A stretch of DNA of 64,000 bases from JAEUMD01 sp036768475 (GTDB lineage Bacteria; Pseudomonadota; Alphaproteobacteria; Rhizobiales; Hyphomicrobiaceae): NCBI GenBank assembly GCA_036768475.1, contig DAIPMW010000008.1, positions 94,090 through 158,089 on the forward strand. Reading direction: 5' to 3'. The notes under the pieces are model-generated. The model did no database searches. It worked only from the letters and a program-made list of their open reading frames with translations, and was not told the origin of the DNA. Below are positions 52,042-61,362 of the stretch, in pieces; the stretch's first letter is position 1; every line of letters starts with the position of its first letter. The translations under genes and the position numbers were made by a program.

Positions 52042-53562
52042 ATGGCGCACCTGGACCCCGAGGCGGACGAACAAGGCGCAGCCTTGACACCGCAAACCTT
52101 CGATCCTGGCTGGTCCCGCTACGGCGACGATCGCCTCCGCGAGGAATGCGGCGTCTTCGGCATCTTCGGCCATCCCGATGCCGCGGCCATGACGACGCTG
52201 GGCCTGCACGCACTCCAGCATCGCGGACAGGAGGCGGCCGGCATCGTCACCTACGACGGGCGCCAGTTCCACCAGGAACGGCGCATGGGCTTGGTTGGTG
52301 ATAACTTCAACAAGGCGGAGGTGTTGAAACGCCTGAAGGGTCGGATGGCACTCGGTCACAACCGTTACTCAACCACCGGCAACACCATCCTGCGCAATGT
52401 CCAGCCATTGTTCGCCGACCTCAATACCGGCGGCTTTGCCGTCGCCCACAATGGCAACCTGACCAACGCTCTCGCCTTGCGGCGGAACCTCATCCAGTCC
52501 GGTGCAATCTGCCAGTCCACGTCCGATACCGAGGTGATCCTGCACCTCATCGCCCGGTCCACGAAGGGCCGCATCATCGAGCGCTTCGTCGAGGCGATCC
52601 GGCAGATCGATGGCGGTTATGCGCTGGTCTGCCTGACCAATGACATGATGATTGCCGCACGCGATCCGGTCGGCATCCGCCCGTTGATCCTCGGCCGGCT
52701 GGGCAATGCCTACGTGCTCGCCTCCGAGACCTGCGCACTCGACATGGTCGGCGCCGAGTTCCTGCGTGAGGTCGAGAATGGCGAAGTCATCGTCATCACC
52801 GATGAAGGCCTGCAAAGCCACCGCCCGTTCCCCAAGCGCCCAGCGCGCCCGTGCATCTTCGAATATATTTATTTCGCCCGTCCTGACAGCATCATCGGCG
52901 GGCGCAGCGTTTATGACATCCGCAAGCAGATGGGCGTGGAACTGGCGCGCGAAAGCCATGCCGAAGTCGACGTCATCGTGCCGATTCCCGATTCCGGCGT
53001 GCCCGCAGCCATCGGCTATTCGCAGCAGTCCGGCGTCCCCTTCGAACTCGGCATCATTCGCAACCACTATGTCGGGCGAACCTTCATCGAGCCTGAGCAG
53101 CGCATCCGCGCCCTGGGCGTCAAACTCAAGCACTCGGCCAACCGCGGGGTCATACGCGGCAATCGCATCATCCTCATCGATGACAGTGTCGTGCGGGGAA
53201 CCACATCGAAAAAGATCGTCGAATTGATGTATGAGGCCGGCGCAAGAGAAGTGCATATGCGCATCGCCTCGCCGCCAATCACGCATCCCGACTATTACGG
53301 CATCGACACGCCGCGCCGCGCCGACCTTCTTGCAGCGAACTTCGATCTGGAAGGCATGCGCGCATTCATGGGCGCCACGACCCTCGCCTTCCTGTCTGTG
53401 GACGGCATCTATCGCGCTGTTGGCCACGACAGCCGCGATCCCTACGCGCCACAGTTCACCGATCACTGCTTCACCGGCCATTACCCGACGCAACTCGTCG
53501 ATCAAAACGGCGACCGGGATGGCTCGCCGCGGCAACTGTCGTTGCTGGCTGAAGTGATGTGA
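52042..53562 (+). CDS. purF: Amidophosphoribosyltransferase
   Basis: Catalyses the first committed step of purine synthesis, moving the glutamine amide onto PRPP. The 506 residues have a ~35-residue propeptide ending at REE, which should be cleaved to expose the nucleophile Cys36 of CGVFGIFGHPDAAAMTTLG. The glutaminase domain contains GHNRYSTTGN. The PRPP loop is IILIDDSVVRGTTSKKIVEL. A propeptide of this kind is seen in PurF enzymes that carry an Fe-S cluster; whether cluster cysteines are present was not traced. It is downstream of cvpA. Confidence 0.97.
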   Translation: MAHLDPEADEQGAALTPQTFDPGWSRYGDDRLREECGVFGIFGHPDAAAMTTLGLHALQHRGQEAAGIVTYDGRQFHQERRMGLVGDNFNKAEVLKRLKGRMALGHNRYSTTGNTILRNVQPLFADLNTGGFAVAHNGNLTNALALRRNLIQSGAICQSTSDTEVILHLIARSTKGRIIERFVEAIRQIDGGYALVCLTNDMMIAARDPVGIRPLILGRLGNAYVLASETCALDMVGAEFLREVENGEVIVITDEGLQSHRPFPKRPARPCIFEYIYFARPDSIIGGRSVYDIRKQMGVELARESHAEVDVIVPIPDSGVPAAIGYSQQSGVPFELGIIRNHYVGRTFIEPEQRIRALGVKLKHSANRGVIRGNRIILIDDSVVRGTTSKKIVELMYEAGAREVHMRIASPPITHPDYYGIDTPRRADLLAANFDLEGMRAFMGATTLAFLSVDGIYRAVGHDSRDPYAPQFTDHCFTGHYPTQLVDQNGDRDGSPRQLSLLAEVM

Positions 53563-53773
53563 TGCAGGGCAGCACGCTGTTTAACGCGATCCAGTGCCCG
53601 ATCGGCTGACAGGCGATTTCTTCGCCAGGTTCATGCCCCGTCATGTAAGCGTCAGATTGTAGCGACACACTGGCCTCATGTGGTGGAGACCAGCGTCGCA
53701 TCAATCCGGTTTCTCGTGGCGGGATACCGGACTCGGCGCACTATGCACCTTCCCGGAACGGAGACCCGACGCG

Positions 53774-54958
53774 ATGCTTCAAACGCCTCGTCAACTGCTG
53801 GCGCGCATGCTCACGCTGGGGATTGTTGTGACGGCGGTGGCAGGTATCGCGCTAGCCACCTCGGTGAGGAGCGAGCCGGGAGGTGCAGCAGTTCCGCGCA
53901 TCCACACGGGAGGTGAGACGGGCGCCTACTACACGAATTTCTGCCCGCCGCTCGCCAAGGCCCTGGCCGAAACCGGCAACAAGTACGAGTGCACCCCATC
54001 TGACGGCAGCTTCAACAACATGGTCCGCGTTGTCGCCGAGCCGCGTGACTTCGGTTTTGCCCAGCTCGATGTCCTGACGCTGGAACGTGATCAATTCGAT
54101 GACAGCAGCACGTTCCAGATCGTGCGGAGCAACGACGTGCGCGAATGCCTGTTCGCAGTCGCTCGAAACCTCGAGTTGAAGACCTTCGGCGACATCGCCG
54201 TCCGCGCCGACGAGCTGCGCTTTATCTTGCCGCCAGAGGATTCTGGCAGTGCCGGTACGTTCCGTTACCTGCAGTTCATCGACAACGATCTGGCGCATGC
54301 CGGCAGCATCCGTCACGTTGGCGATGTCAACGAGGCGATCCGGCTGGCGCTCGCCGCCGACGACACAGTGGCGATGTTTGTCCAGTTCGCCGACCCCGAC
54401 AATCCACGGTTTCAGCTCATCAATCGGCTCGGTGGGCATTTCATTCCCGTCATAGACCGCAACATCCTTTCTGCCAGGATCGACGGCAACAGCATCTATT
54501 TCGCCGAGGAGACGGCCGTGACTGACGCACGCTGGACGGCCAAAGGCACCAAGGTTATCACCGCGTGCACACCGCTGGTTGTCTTTACTGGCGGCGAGGG
54601 GCGCATCACCGACCCGGCACAGGCCGAGGCGCACCGCAAGGCGGTCGCAACGCTCAAATCGCTTCCCGCCGCGCGGCTGCATCCGGTGGACGGCTTTTTT
54701 TCGAGCCTTCTCAAACGCACGCGCGAATTGTCTGCCGCTGCAGTCACCAAACTGGTCGATGTCTCGCAAGCCGCGCGTGAGAAGGCGAAACCTCTTATCG
54801 ACAAGGCCAAAGAAGCGACCAGCAAGGCCCTGGAAAGCTCCAAGCCGCATTTCGATGAGGCCAAGGAGACCGGTGCGAAAACGCTGGAGAAGGCCAAGGA
54901 GGCGGTCAAGGAGTTGATAGCCCCGCCGCCTGCCAACGGCGACAAACCGCACGGATAG
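53774..54958 (+). CDS. TAXI-type TRAP solute-binding protein with amphipathic C-terminal tail
   Basis: A 394-residue periplasmic binding-protein-like product. The signal peptide/anchor (MLTLGIVVTAVAGIALATSV) is followed by a two-lobe domain: HTGGETGAYYTNFCPPLAKA, FNNMVRVVAEPRDFGFAQLD and IRLALAADDTVAMFVQFADP. This recalls the TAXI (TRAP-associated extracytoplasmic immunogenic) group. From about residue 312 there is an unusual extension of ~80 residues built of 11-residue-like Lys/Glu/Ala helices (REKAKPLIDKAKEATSKALE, FDEAKETGAKTLEKAKEAVK). No TRAP permease genes are adjacent. The ATG at 53774 is preferred because it gives a normal signal peptide. Confidence 0.75.
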   Translation: MLQTPRQLLARMLTLGIVVTAVAGIALATSVRSEPGGAAVPRIHTGGETGAYYTNFCPPLAKALAETGNKYECTPSDGSFNNMVRVVAEPRDFGFAQLDVLTLERDQFDDSSTFQIVRSNDVRECLFAVARNLELKTFGDIAVRADELRFILPPEDSGSAGTFRYLQFIDNDLAHAGSIRHVGDVNEAIRLALAADDTVAMFVQFADPDNPRFQLINRLGGHFIPVIDRNILSARIDGNSIYFAEETAVTDARWTAKGTKVITACTPLVVFTGGEGRITDPAQAEAHRKAVATLKSLPAARLHPVDGFFSSLLKRTRELSAAAVTKLVDVSQAAREKAKPLIDKAKEATSKALESSKPHFDEAKETGAKTLEKAKEAVKELIAPPPANGDKPHG

Positions 54959-55074
54959 AAAAGGCTTGGAGCAGGCCACGGTGGCCTATGTGGCTCAACC
55001 TCCTTCGCGCCGGCTCCAGATGCGCCTATCGCCGCGGCCCGGGAACGAAGGCTTGCCCTGAGCTGCCGGTCCGT

Positions 55075-55191
55075 CTAGATCGTGTCAGGTTTTACTGAAA
55101 GCAGGTAGACGATCCAGTCCTTTGCACCGGGCGTGTTTAGAGCATGTTTTTCACGCTGAACCGCTGCACACTTCAGCTAAACATGCTCTAG
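55075..55191. repeat. Mosaic palindromic intergenic element, copy 8
   Basis: CTAGATCGTGTCAGGTTTTA...GACGATCCAG is a variant module A. Module B (55140-55190) is the best palindrome in the window, AGAGCATGTTTTTCACGCTG to CTTCAGCTAAACATGCTCTA. It lies about 60 bp upstream of the SDR start. Confidence 0.85.
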
Positions 55192-55250
55192 CGGGGACGC
55201 CGCAGCCGGCATCCTGGCGTATTGAGAATCTGAGACGAATTCGAAGGCTC

Positions 55251-56012
55251 ATGGCTGAGACCCCAGACTTTTCCGGACGCATTGCCCTCATAACCGGGGC
55301 CACCCGGGGCATCGGCCGGGCCGTGGCCGTGGCGCTCGCCAAGGCGGGCGCTCACGTCATCATCTCCGGCCGATCGGGCGCGCTCCTCGAAGAAACCGAC
55401 GACGAGATCCGGGCCGCTGGCGGTTCTGCCACGATACTGCAGCTCGATCTGCGCAAGGGCGACCGGATCGACGCCATCGGTCCGACCGTCTACCCGAGAT
55501 GGGGCAAACTCGACATCCTCGTTGCCAACGCCGGCATCCTGGGAACCCTGTCCCCCCTGCCGCATGTCACCGCCGACGCCTGGGACATGGTGATGAAGGT
55601 GAACCTGGAGGCCAACTGGCGGCTCATTCGCACTCTTGACCCGCTCTTGCGCCTGTCTGATGCGGGCCGCGCGGTTTTCGTCACGTCGGGCGCCTCGTCC
55701 GGACATCATGCCTACTGGGGGCCGTACGCGGTCTCAAAGGCTGGCGTCGAGGCGCTGGCGCGGACATGGGCGGCCGAAGCCGTCAATTCGCCGTTGCGCA
55801 TCAATCTGATCAACCCTGGCCCAATCGGCACACAGATGCGCGCCAAGGCATTCCCCGGCGAGAAGCCCGAGACACTGCCCAAGCCGGCCGAGATCGCACC
55901 GTTGTTCCTGGAGGTCATTGCAGCCTCGCAAACGGCCAATGGGCATCTGTTCGACGGCAACACATGGCTCGCCCGGCGGGGTCGCGCAATCACCTCCAAC
56001 GCCGGCGACTGA
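55251..56012 (+). CDS. SDR family NAD(P)-dependent oxidoreductase
   Basis: A 253-residue classical short-chain dehydrogenase. Cofactor loop ITGATRGIGRAVAVALAKAG, LDILVANAGILG, the catalytic Ser in FVTSGASSGHHAYWG and the Tyr-x3-Lys in YAVSKAGVEALA. The loop after PINPGPIGTQMRAKAFPG-like residues would hold the substrate. The substrate is unknown; it is not FabG, which is at 22945. GAAGG upstream supports the ATG at 55251. The gene is flanked by mosaic elements on both sides, the downstream one overlapping its stop codon. Confidence 0.92.
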   Translation: MAETPDFSGRIALITGATRGIGRAVAVALAKAGAHVIISGRSGALLEETDDEIRAAGGSATILQLDLRKGDRIDAIGPTVYPRWGKLDILVANAGILGTLSPLPHVTADAWDMVMKVNLEANWRLIRTLDPLLRLSDAGRAVFVTSGASSGHHAYWGPYAVSKAGVEALARTWAAEAVNSPLRINLINPGPIGTQMRAKAFPGEKPETLPKPAEIAPLFLEVIAASQTANGHLFDGNTWLARRGRAITSNAGD

Positions 56013-56123
56013 GATGGAAGTACGACTTGCTTCCATCGAGACCGTGAATCGGTCTCTCAATCAAAGAGATAGAGCAAGCCACAACGGCCTGCGGTGATTC
56101 AATCAAAATCTGACCTGCTCTAG
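56010..56123. repeat. Mosaic element, second type, copy 9 (inverted relative to copy 6)
   Basis: Starts at the SDR stop (TGAGATGGAAG), continues GACTTGCTTCCATCGAGACC and ends AATCTGACCTGCTCTAG. Read on the minus strand it aligns along its whole length with 29559-29671. A hairpin GATGGAAG...CTTCCATC and a second, GAGACC...GGTCTC, are visible. Confidence 0.8.
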
Positions 56124-56138
56124 GCCCGCTGGCACGTC

Positions 56139-56951
56139 TCAGAAATGGATTTCCATGCCGTCAAACGCGGGCTCGACATTGGGCGGCAACTCGCGCTTCA
56201 GCGTGGCGTAGTCGAGATCGCCCGTCATGTGCGTGAGCACGCCGCGCTTGACCGCCAGCCGCTCGATCCACGACACCGCATCCTTGACGGAGAAATGGCT
56301 CGGGTGTGGCGTGTAGCGCAAGGCATCGACGATCCACACGTCGAGGCCCTGAAGCTGCGCCTCGGCTTCGGCGGAAAGTCCGGAAACATCCGGCGAATAG
56401 GCGATGGGTCCAAAGCGCACGCCGAGTGAGGCGATGTCGCCATGCGCCTGGCCAATCGCATCTACCACGATGGGACCGCCTGCGCCCTCGATCGTGATCC
56501 GGTCGCCGGCGTTGAAATCGTGACCGATGAGGATGGGCGGATAGGACGATCCTTCGGGCGTGCGGAAGCAATATTCGAAGCGGTGCTCCAGGCTGCGCCG
56601 CGTCGGCGCGTCGAACCACACATTGATGCGCTTCTTCATCGCATAGGCGACCATCCTGAGATCGTCGATGCCATGCGTGTGATCGGCATGGTCGTGCGTG
56701 AAGACGACGCCGTCGATCGAGGTGACGCGCATCTCAAGCAACTGCTCGCGGATGTCGGCAGGGGTGTCGACGAGCAAGCGGGTGATTCCGCCGTCCTTGC
56801 CGAAGCGTTCGACAAGAACCGCGCAGCGACGCCGCCGGTTCCTCGGGTTTTCGGGATCGCATTTGCCCCACATGGAGCCGATCCGCGGCACCCCTCCCGA
56901 GGAGCCGCAACCCAGTATGGTCAGCCGATGTGAGGTCCGCTTATTGGTCAT
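56139..56951 (-). CDS. MBL-fold metallo-hydrolase
   Basis: A 270-residue metallo-beta-lactamase-fold hydrolase. The metal motif HDHADHTHGIDDLR (HxHxDH) follows VTSIDGVVFTHD. The N-terminal TILGCGSSGGVPRIGSMWGK and the NPRNRRRRCAVLVE segment resemble the PhnP-like group (phosphodiesterases of cyclic ribose phosphates), but the substrate is not fixed by these motifs. Its ATG overlaps the tatD stop by four bases, so it is translated as the last gene of metG-tatD-MBL, a common alphaproteobacterial arrangement. Confidence 0.93.
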   Translation of the reverse strand: MTNKRTSHRLTILGCGSSGGVPRIGSMWGKCDPENPRNRRRRCAVLVERFGKDGGITRLLVDTPADIREQLLEMRVTSIDGVVFTHDHADHTHGIDDLRMVAYAMKKRINVWFDAPTRRSLEHRFEYCFRTPEGSSYPPILIGHDFNAGDRITIEGAGGPIVVDAIGQAHGDIASLGVRFGPIAYSPDVSGLSAEAEAQLQGLDVWIVDALRYTPHPSHFSVKDAVSWIERLAVKRGVLTHMTGDLDYATLKRELPPNVEPAFDGMEIHF

Positions 56952-57766
56952 GCGGGCAGGTCCGCCCCAGTGCCGCCGACGCCCGCCGGTTTCTTCACCT
57001 TGGTGAACAGACGGAAGAAGTTCTGCGTCGTTGCGGTTGCCACCTCATCGGGCGTGATGCCGCGCGCCTTGGCAATTGCCGCTGCCGTATGCACGACATA
57101 CGCTGGCTCGTTGGTCTTGCCGCGGAAGGGCTCGGGCGCGAGGTAGGGCGCATCGGTCTCCACCAGGATGCGCTCGAGCGGCACGGCCCTGGCGATCTCG
57201 CGCAAGGCATCCGACTTCTTGAAGCTGACCACGCCGGTAAACGACACGTAGATGCCAAGTTCCACCGCGCGCATGGCCAGATCCATGCCACCCGTGTAGC
57301 AGTGCAGGATCGCTGGGAATGCGCCCTTCGCGTGCTCCTCCTCTAAGATCGCCTTGCAATCGTCGTCCGCATCGCGCGTATGGATTTCCAACGGCAGGCC
57401 TGTTATGCGCGCGGCCGCGATGTGTCGCCGGAACCCTTCCGCCTGATTTTCACGCGTCGACTTCTGATAGAAGTAATCGAGCCCCGCTTCACCGATCGCG
57501 ACAATCTTGTCGTGAGAAGTCGCCAGTTGCACGAGTTCATCGGTCGTCACGTCCATTTCATGGTCGGCGTTGTGCGGGTGCGTGCCCACAGAACAGTAGA
57601 GGTCGGGATCGCGCTGGGCCAGAGCAAGCAGCGTGTCGATCTTCTTCACGTGCGTCGAGATCGTCACCATGACGCCGACGCCAGCCGCCTTGGCGCGCGA
57701 GATCACGCCGGGAAGATCTTCGGCGAATTGCGGGAAGTCGAGGTGACAGTGGTGGTCGATCAGCAT
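56948..57766 (-). CDS. tatD: TatD family metal-dependent hydrolase (DNase)
   Basis: A 272-residue TIM-barrel hydrolase. Metal ligands are in LIDHHCHLDFPQF, the Glu in IGEAGLDYFYQKS, the His in EIHTRDADDD and ILHCYTGG, and the Asp in ILVETDAPYLAPEP. TatD proteins act as Mg-dependent 3'-5' exonucleases. The ATG at 57766 overlaps the metG stop (TGATG), and a GTG three bases earlier is possible. The ATGA overlap with the next gene shows tight coupling. Confidence 0.96.
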   Translation of the reverse strand: MLIDHHCHLDFPQFAEDLPGVISRAKAAGVGVMVTISTHVKKIDTLLALAQRDPDLYCSVGTHPHNADHEMDVTTDELVQLATSHDKIVAIGEAGLDYFYQKSTRENQAEGFRRHIAAARITGLPLEIHTRDADDDCKAILEEEHAKGAFPAILHCYTGGMDLAMRAVELGIYVSFTGVVSFKKSDALREIARAVPLERILVETDAPYLAPEPFRGKTNEPAYVVHTAAAIAKARGITPDEVATATTQNFFRLFTKVKKPAGVGGTGADLPA

Positions 57767-59355
57767 CACGACTTGGTCTTGCCCCCGCCCTTTTGCGCCT
57801 GAGTTGCAGATTCGGGATCGACATAGCGCGGGAACACACCCTGGGGCGCGGGCAGTTCCGTCCCGGGCTTCAACCGTCCCGCCTCGCCCAGTGCCGAGAA
57901 TTGACGCAATTCACCGTCCGGTTGGCCGAGAAGATCGAGCAGCTTGGCCGCCGAGGCAGGCATCGACGGCTGCACGAGGATCGCCAGTTGCCGCACCGTC
58001 TCGGCAGTGACATAGAGGATCGTGCCCTTGCGCTCAGGGGTAAGCGTCTTGTCGAACGGTTTCTCCGAGGCGAAATAGCGATCGCCTTCCGCCACAACCT
58101 CCCACACGGCGTCGAGCCACGATTTGATCGCCTGCCGGTCCATCGCCGCGCGGCACTTGGCGTGAAGCGCATCGGCCTTGGCGAGCAACGCCCGATCCGC
58201 ATCGGTGAACGGTCCAGGCTCTGGTACGCGCCCCTCGAAACCCTTAGCGATCATCGACAGTGAGCGCTGGGCGAGATTGCCCAGACCATTGGCGAGATCG
58301 GCATTGATGCGCGTCGCAATCGTCTCGGGCGAATAGCTGCCATCCTGGCCGAAGGCCACCTCGCGCATGAAGTAGTAGCGCACCTGGTCGACACCGTAGT
58401 GCGAGATGAGCGCGAAGGGGTCGACGACATTGCCGACCGACTTCGACATCTTCTCGCCCTTGTTGAACAGAAATCCGTGGCCGAACACACGGCGCGGCAA
58501 CGCTACGCCTGCGCTCATCAGGAATGCCGGCCAGTAGATGGCGTGGAAGCGCACGATGTCCTTGCCGATGACGTGAACATCGCACGGCCAGTATTCCTGG
58601 CGCGTGTCGCCGCCGCCCAGAAGACCTGTTGCGGTGATGTAATTGTTGAGCGCATCGATCCACACGTACATCACGTGCCCCGGCGCATCGGGCACCGGAA
58701 TGCCCCAGTCGAGCGTCGTACGCGAGATCGACAGATCCTCAAGCCCCTGGCGGACGAAACTGATCACCTCGTTGCGCCGCTCGGGCGGCAGAATGAAGTC
58801 AGGGTTTTCCTCGTAGTGCTGGAGCAGCGCGTCCTGATACTTCGACAGCCGGAAGAAAAAGGTTTCCTCCTCCTGCCACTCAACCTCGGTGCCAGTCGGC
58901 GTTGCGATGCGCTGACCATCCTCACGCACCTCCGTCTCGCTCTCCTTGTAGTAGGTCTCGTCGCGCACCGAGTACCAACCGCCGTAAGTCTTGAGATAGA
59001 TGTCGCCGTTGGCCGCCATGCGCCGCCAAAGCTCCTGGCACGCTTCGTAGTGCCGCGGCTCCGTGGTGCGGATGAAATCGTCGTTGGAGAGGTTGAGCGC
59101 AGCCGCCATCTCGCGAAACCGCTGTGCATTGCGGTCCGCCAATTCGCGCGGCGAGATGCCTTCCTTCGTCGCCGTCTGCTTCATCTTGAGACCGTGCTCG
59201 TCGGTCCCTGTCAGGAAAAAGACACTCTTACCATCGAGCCGCTCGAAGCGCGCGATGGCGTCCGTCGCAATTGCCTCGTAGGCATGGCCGATGTGCGGCA
59301 CGCCGTTGGGGTATGAAATCGCCGTAGTGATATAGAAGGGTTTCTCGTTGCTCAT
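57766..59355 (-). CDS. metG: Methionine--tRNA ligase
   Basis: Charges tRNA-Met. The 529-residue class I synthetase has the HIGH motif in PNGVPHIGHAYEAIATDAIA and the KMSKS motif in FLFNKGEKMSKSVGNVVDPF. TATSWPLHHP-type zinc cysteines are not evident: the knuckle region reads GGWYSVRDETYYKESE, so it seems to be the zinc-free type. There is no C-terminal tRNA-binding (EMAP-like) domain. GAGGAG upstream supports the ATG at 59355. It leads metG-tatD-MBL and follows holB by 43 bases. Confidence 0.97.
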   Translation of the reverse strand: MSNEKPFYITTAISYPNGVPHIGHAYEAIATDAIARFERLDGKSVFFLTGTDEHGLKMKQTATKEGISPRELADRNAQRFREMAAALNLSNDDFIRTTEPRHYEACQELWRRMAANGDIYLKTYGGWYSVRDETYYKESETEVREDGQRIATPTGTEVEWQEEETFFFRLSKYQDALLQHYEENPDFILPPERRNEVISFVRQGLEDLSISRTTLDWGIPVPDAPGHVMYVWIDALNNYITATGLLGGGDTRQEYWPCDVHVIGKDIVRFHAIYWPAFLMSAGVALPRRVFGHGFLFNKGEKMSKSVGNVVDPFALISHYGVDQVRYYFMREVAFGQDGSYSPETIATRINADLANGLGNLAQRSLSMIAKGFEGRVPEPGPFTDADRALLAKADALHAKCRAAMDRQAIKSWLDAVWEVVAEGDRYFASEKPFDKTLTPERKGTILYVTAETVRQLAILVQPSMPASAAKLLDLLGQPDGELRQFSALGEAGRLKPGTELPAPQGVFPRYVDPESATQAQKGGGKTKS

Positions 59356-59398
59356 CCGTACTCCTCGCTCAGGGCTGCAGCCGGGCGGCGCAGCACCT

Positions 59399-60514
59399 TT
59401 AGCGGCTCGTCGCTTCCAGCCGGAAAACAGTGCGTAAAATCAGTGTTTTCCGGTCGAGATTAAGGGCAACGGTTTCCGCCTTTTCGCGGGCCACTGTTTC
59501 CCACACCTCGGCCAGGGTGGCAAGCCGCCCCGCCGCCAGACGGCTCGCTAGGCGGACATCCTCCAACGCCCCCTCCCCTGTCGCCGCTGCCCTGACGATT
59601 CGCGCCAGAAGCTCCAGCAGAAGCTCGAAGAACAGCTCGAAACGCACCTCCGCGCCATGACCCGATAACGTGTCGGCAAGCTGATGCACCTTGCCCCAGG
59701 CAACCTCGGGCAGTCCGGCCAGAAGGCCGTAGATTTCCTGATAGAGCGCAAGCCCCCCGCCCGCCTGGAGACTCAAGAAACGACGTACCGAACCATCAGC
59801 CAGCCGCAGGAGCGTTGCTGCATCCTCGCCAGCCGGCATATCGCGCCCGACGGCCGCCAGTGCCTGCCGCGCCGCCAACTCCAGATCGGATGGCCCAAGG
59901 CGTTTGAGGTCGAGCGTCCGGCAACGCGAACGAATCGTCGCCAAGAGCCGGCCGGGCTCGGAAGTGACGAGAAAGAACAGCGTGCGCTCGGGCGGCTCCT
60001 CCAGCGACTTCAACAGCGCATTGGCGGCATTCACGTTGAGCTCGTCGGCGGTATCGACGATCACGACCCGCCAGGCATCGTCGCCGCCGCGATGCCCCAG
60101 GAAGGCACGCAGCCGCCGCACTTCGTCGACCGGGATCGATTGCGGAAAACGCTTATCCTTGAAGTTGTAATGCCGCCGAATGACCAGCAGCCCCGGATGC
60201 GACAAGGCCCGCACCTGGCGGACAGCAACCGACAGCGGCTCCACCGACAGGCTGAGCCCGAAAGCGTCACGTTCCTGGCGCGCAGCGAGCGCCGCCATGG
60301 CGACCCGGTAAGCCAACGTCGCCTTGCCGATTCCCGGCGAGCCCGACAGCAGCCATGCGTGATGCATCCGCCCGCTGGCAAGTGCCGCTGCAAGCTCCTG
60401 CTCGGCACTCCCATGCCCATAGAGTGTGACCGTCTCGCGCGGATGGGGAAAATCATCCAGCCGGTCGATCTCCGGCGGCGCTTCGATCTCCTGCGCGATT
60501 GGAGCGCGAGCCAT
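59399..60514 (-). CDS. holB: DNA polymerase III subunit delta'
   Basis: The clamp-loader subunit, 371 residues. The AAA+ fold has a Walker-like loop LSGSPGIGKATLAYRVAMAA, VIVDTADELNVNAANALLKS, LEEPPERTLFFLVTSEPGRL and the SRC motif TIRSRCRTLDL. The four zinc cysteines of E. coli delta' are not seen, as is usual in alphaproteobacteria. tmk lies 4 bases upstream, so the pair is co-transcribed. Confidence 0.95.
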   Translation of the reverse strand: MARAPIAQEIEAPPEIDRLDDFPHPRETVTLYGHGSAEQELAAALASGRMHHAWLLSGSPGIGKATLAYRVAMAALAARQERDAFGLSLSVEPLSVAVRQVRALSHPGLLVIRRHYNFKDKRFPQSIPVDEVRRLRAFLGHRGGDDAWRVVIVDTADELNVNAANALLKSLEEPPERTLFFLVTSEPGRLLATIRSRCRTLDLKRLGPSDLELAARQALAAVGRDMPAGEDAATLLRLADGSVRRFLSLQAGGGLALYQEIYGLLAGLPEVAWGKVHQLADTLSGHGAEVRFELFFELLLELLARIVRAAATGEGALEDVRLASRLAAGRLATLAEVWETVAREKAETVALNLDRKTLILRTVFRLEATSR

Positions 60515-60518
60515 GAGA

Positions 60519-61196
60519 CTACCTTTCGCTCACGGCAAGGCGCGCGGCAATCGTGTTCCAAACTTCTTCTGCGATCGACTCTGCAGGGCGATTGCCATCA
60601 ATAACGACACAGCGCCAAGGTTCCTGTTCCGCTATCGCTAGAAAGCCCGAGCGCAGTCTTTCGTGATAGTCGAGCGACTGCCGCTCGTACTTGTCGCGCC
60701 CCCTCGCGCAGCCACCCGCGGGCGCATCCTTCCCGCTTGTTGCGCGCCGCGCCTCCGCACGCGCGAGCCCCGCGGCAGGGTCGATATCGAGAATGATGGT
60801 CAGGTCTGGGCGTGTCTCGCCGACGACGATCTCCTCCAGCCGTTCGAAAACGAGTGGCGGCAAACCGCCTGCGACGCTCTGATAAACCCGCGTCGAATCC
60901 GAGAACCGATCACACAGGACGATAGCGCCGCGCTTCAATGCAGGCTGGATCACCCTGGCGATATGATCGGCCCTGGCGGCATAGAACAGCAGCGCTTCCG
61001 ACAAGGGCGCATGCTCGGCTACGTCCGGACTGAGGATGAGCGCGCGAACCTGCTCGGCAAATGGCGTACCTCCCGGCTCGCGCGTCACCACAACGTCGCG
61101 ACCATGCTGCAGCAGACGCTCGGCCAGAAGCCGTACCTGGGTGGATTTACCAGCCCCCTCGCCGCCTTCGAATGTGATGAATTTCCCCGCGCCCAT
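60519..61196 (-). CDS. tmk: Thymidylate kinase
   Basis: Phosphorylates dTMP to dTDP. The 225-residue P-loop kinase has ITFEGGEGAGKSTQVRLLAE, REPGGTPFAEQVRALIL, the DRFSDSTRVYQSVAGGLPP motif and LDIDPAAGLARAEARR. The ATG at 61196 has GAGGA upstream; the reading from 61229 adds 11 residues of no similarity. It is directly before holB. Confidence 0.97.
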   Translation of the reverse strand: MGAGKFITFEGGEGAGKSTQVRLLAERLLQHGRDVVVTREPGGTPFAEQVRALILSPDVAEHAPLSEALLFYAARADHIARVIQPALKRGAIVLCDRFSDSTRVYQSVAGGLPPLVFERLEEIVVGETRPDLTIILDIDPAAGLARAEARRATSGKDAPAGGCARGRDKYERQSLDYHERLRSGFLAIAEQEPWRCVVIDGNRPAESIAEEVWNTIAARLAVSER

Positions 61197-61362
61197 CGCG
61201 TGCTTCCTCGCGGCCGCCATGGCCGCCAATCGACGCGCACACTAAAGCCTTGCGGCCAGAGATGGAAGCGCCTGCGCGTTTGGCCAGATCCCGGAAATCG
61301 CAGCGGAAACATGGTTTGGCGAGAAGCCGCCACGCCGCATCACCTCGCCGCGGGACTAAACT

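Noticed and set aside
52369..53535. 388-codon minus-strand open frame opposite purF
   Set aside because: Antisense to a certain gene; composition is a by-product of high third-position GC, and there is no similarity or ribosome-binding site.
53852..54979. 375-codon minus-strand open frame opposite the TAXI-like gene
   Set aside because: Arg-rich, low-complexity translation with no start signal; the plus-strand frame has a signal peptide and binding-protein motifs.
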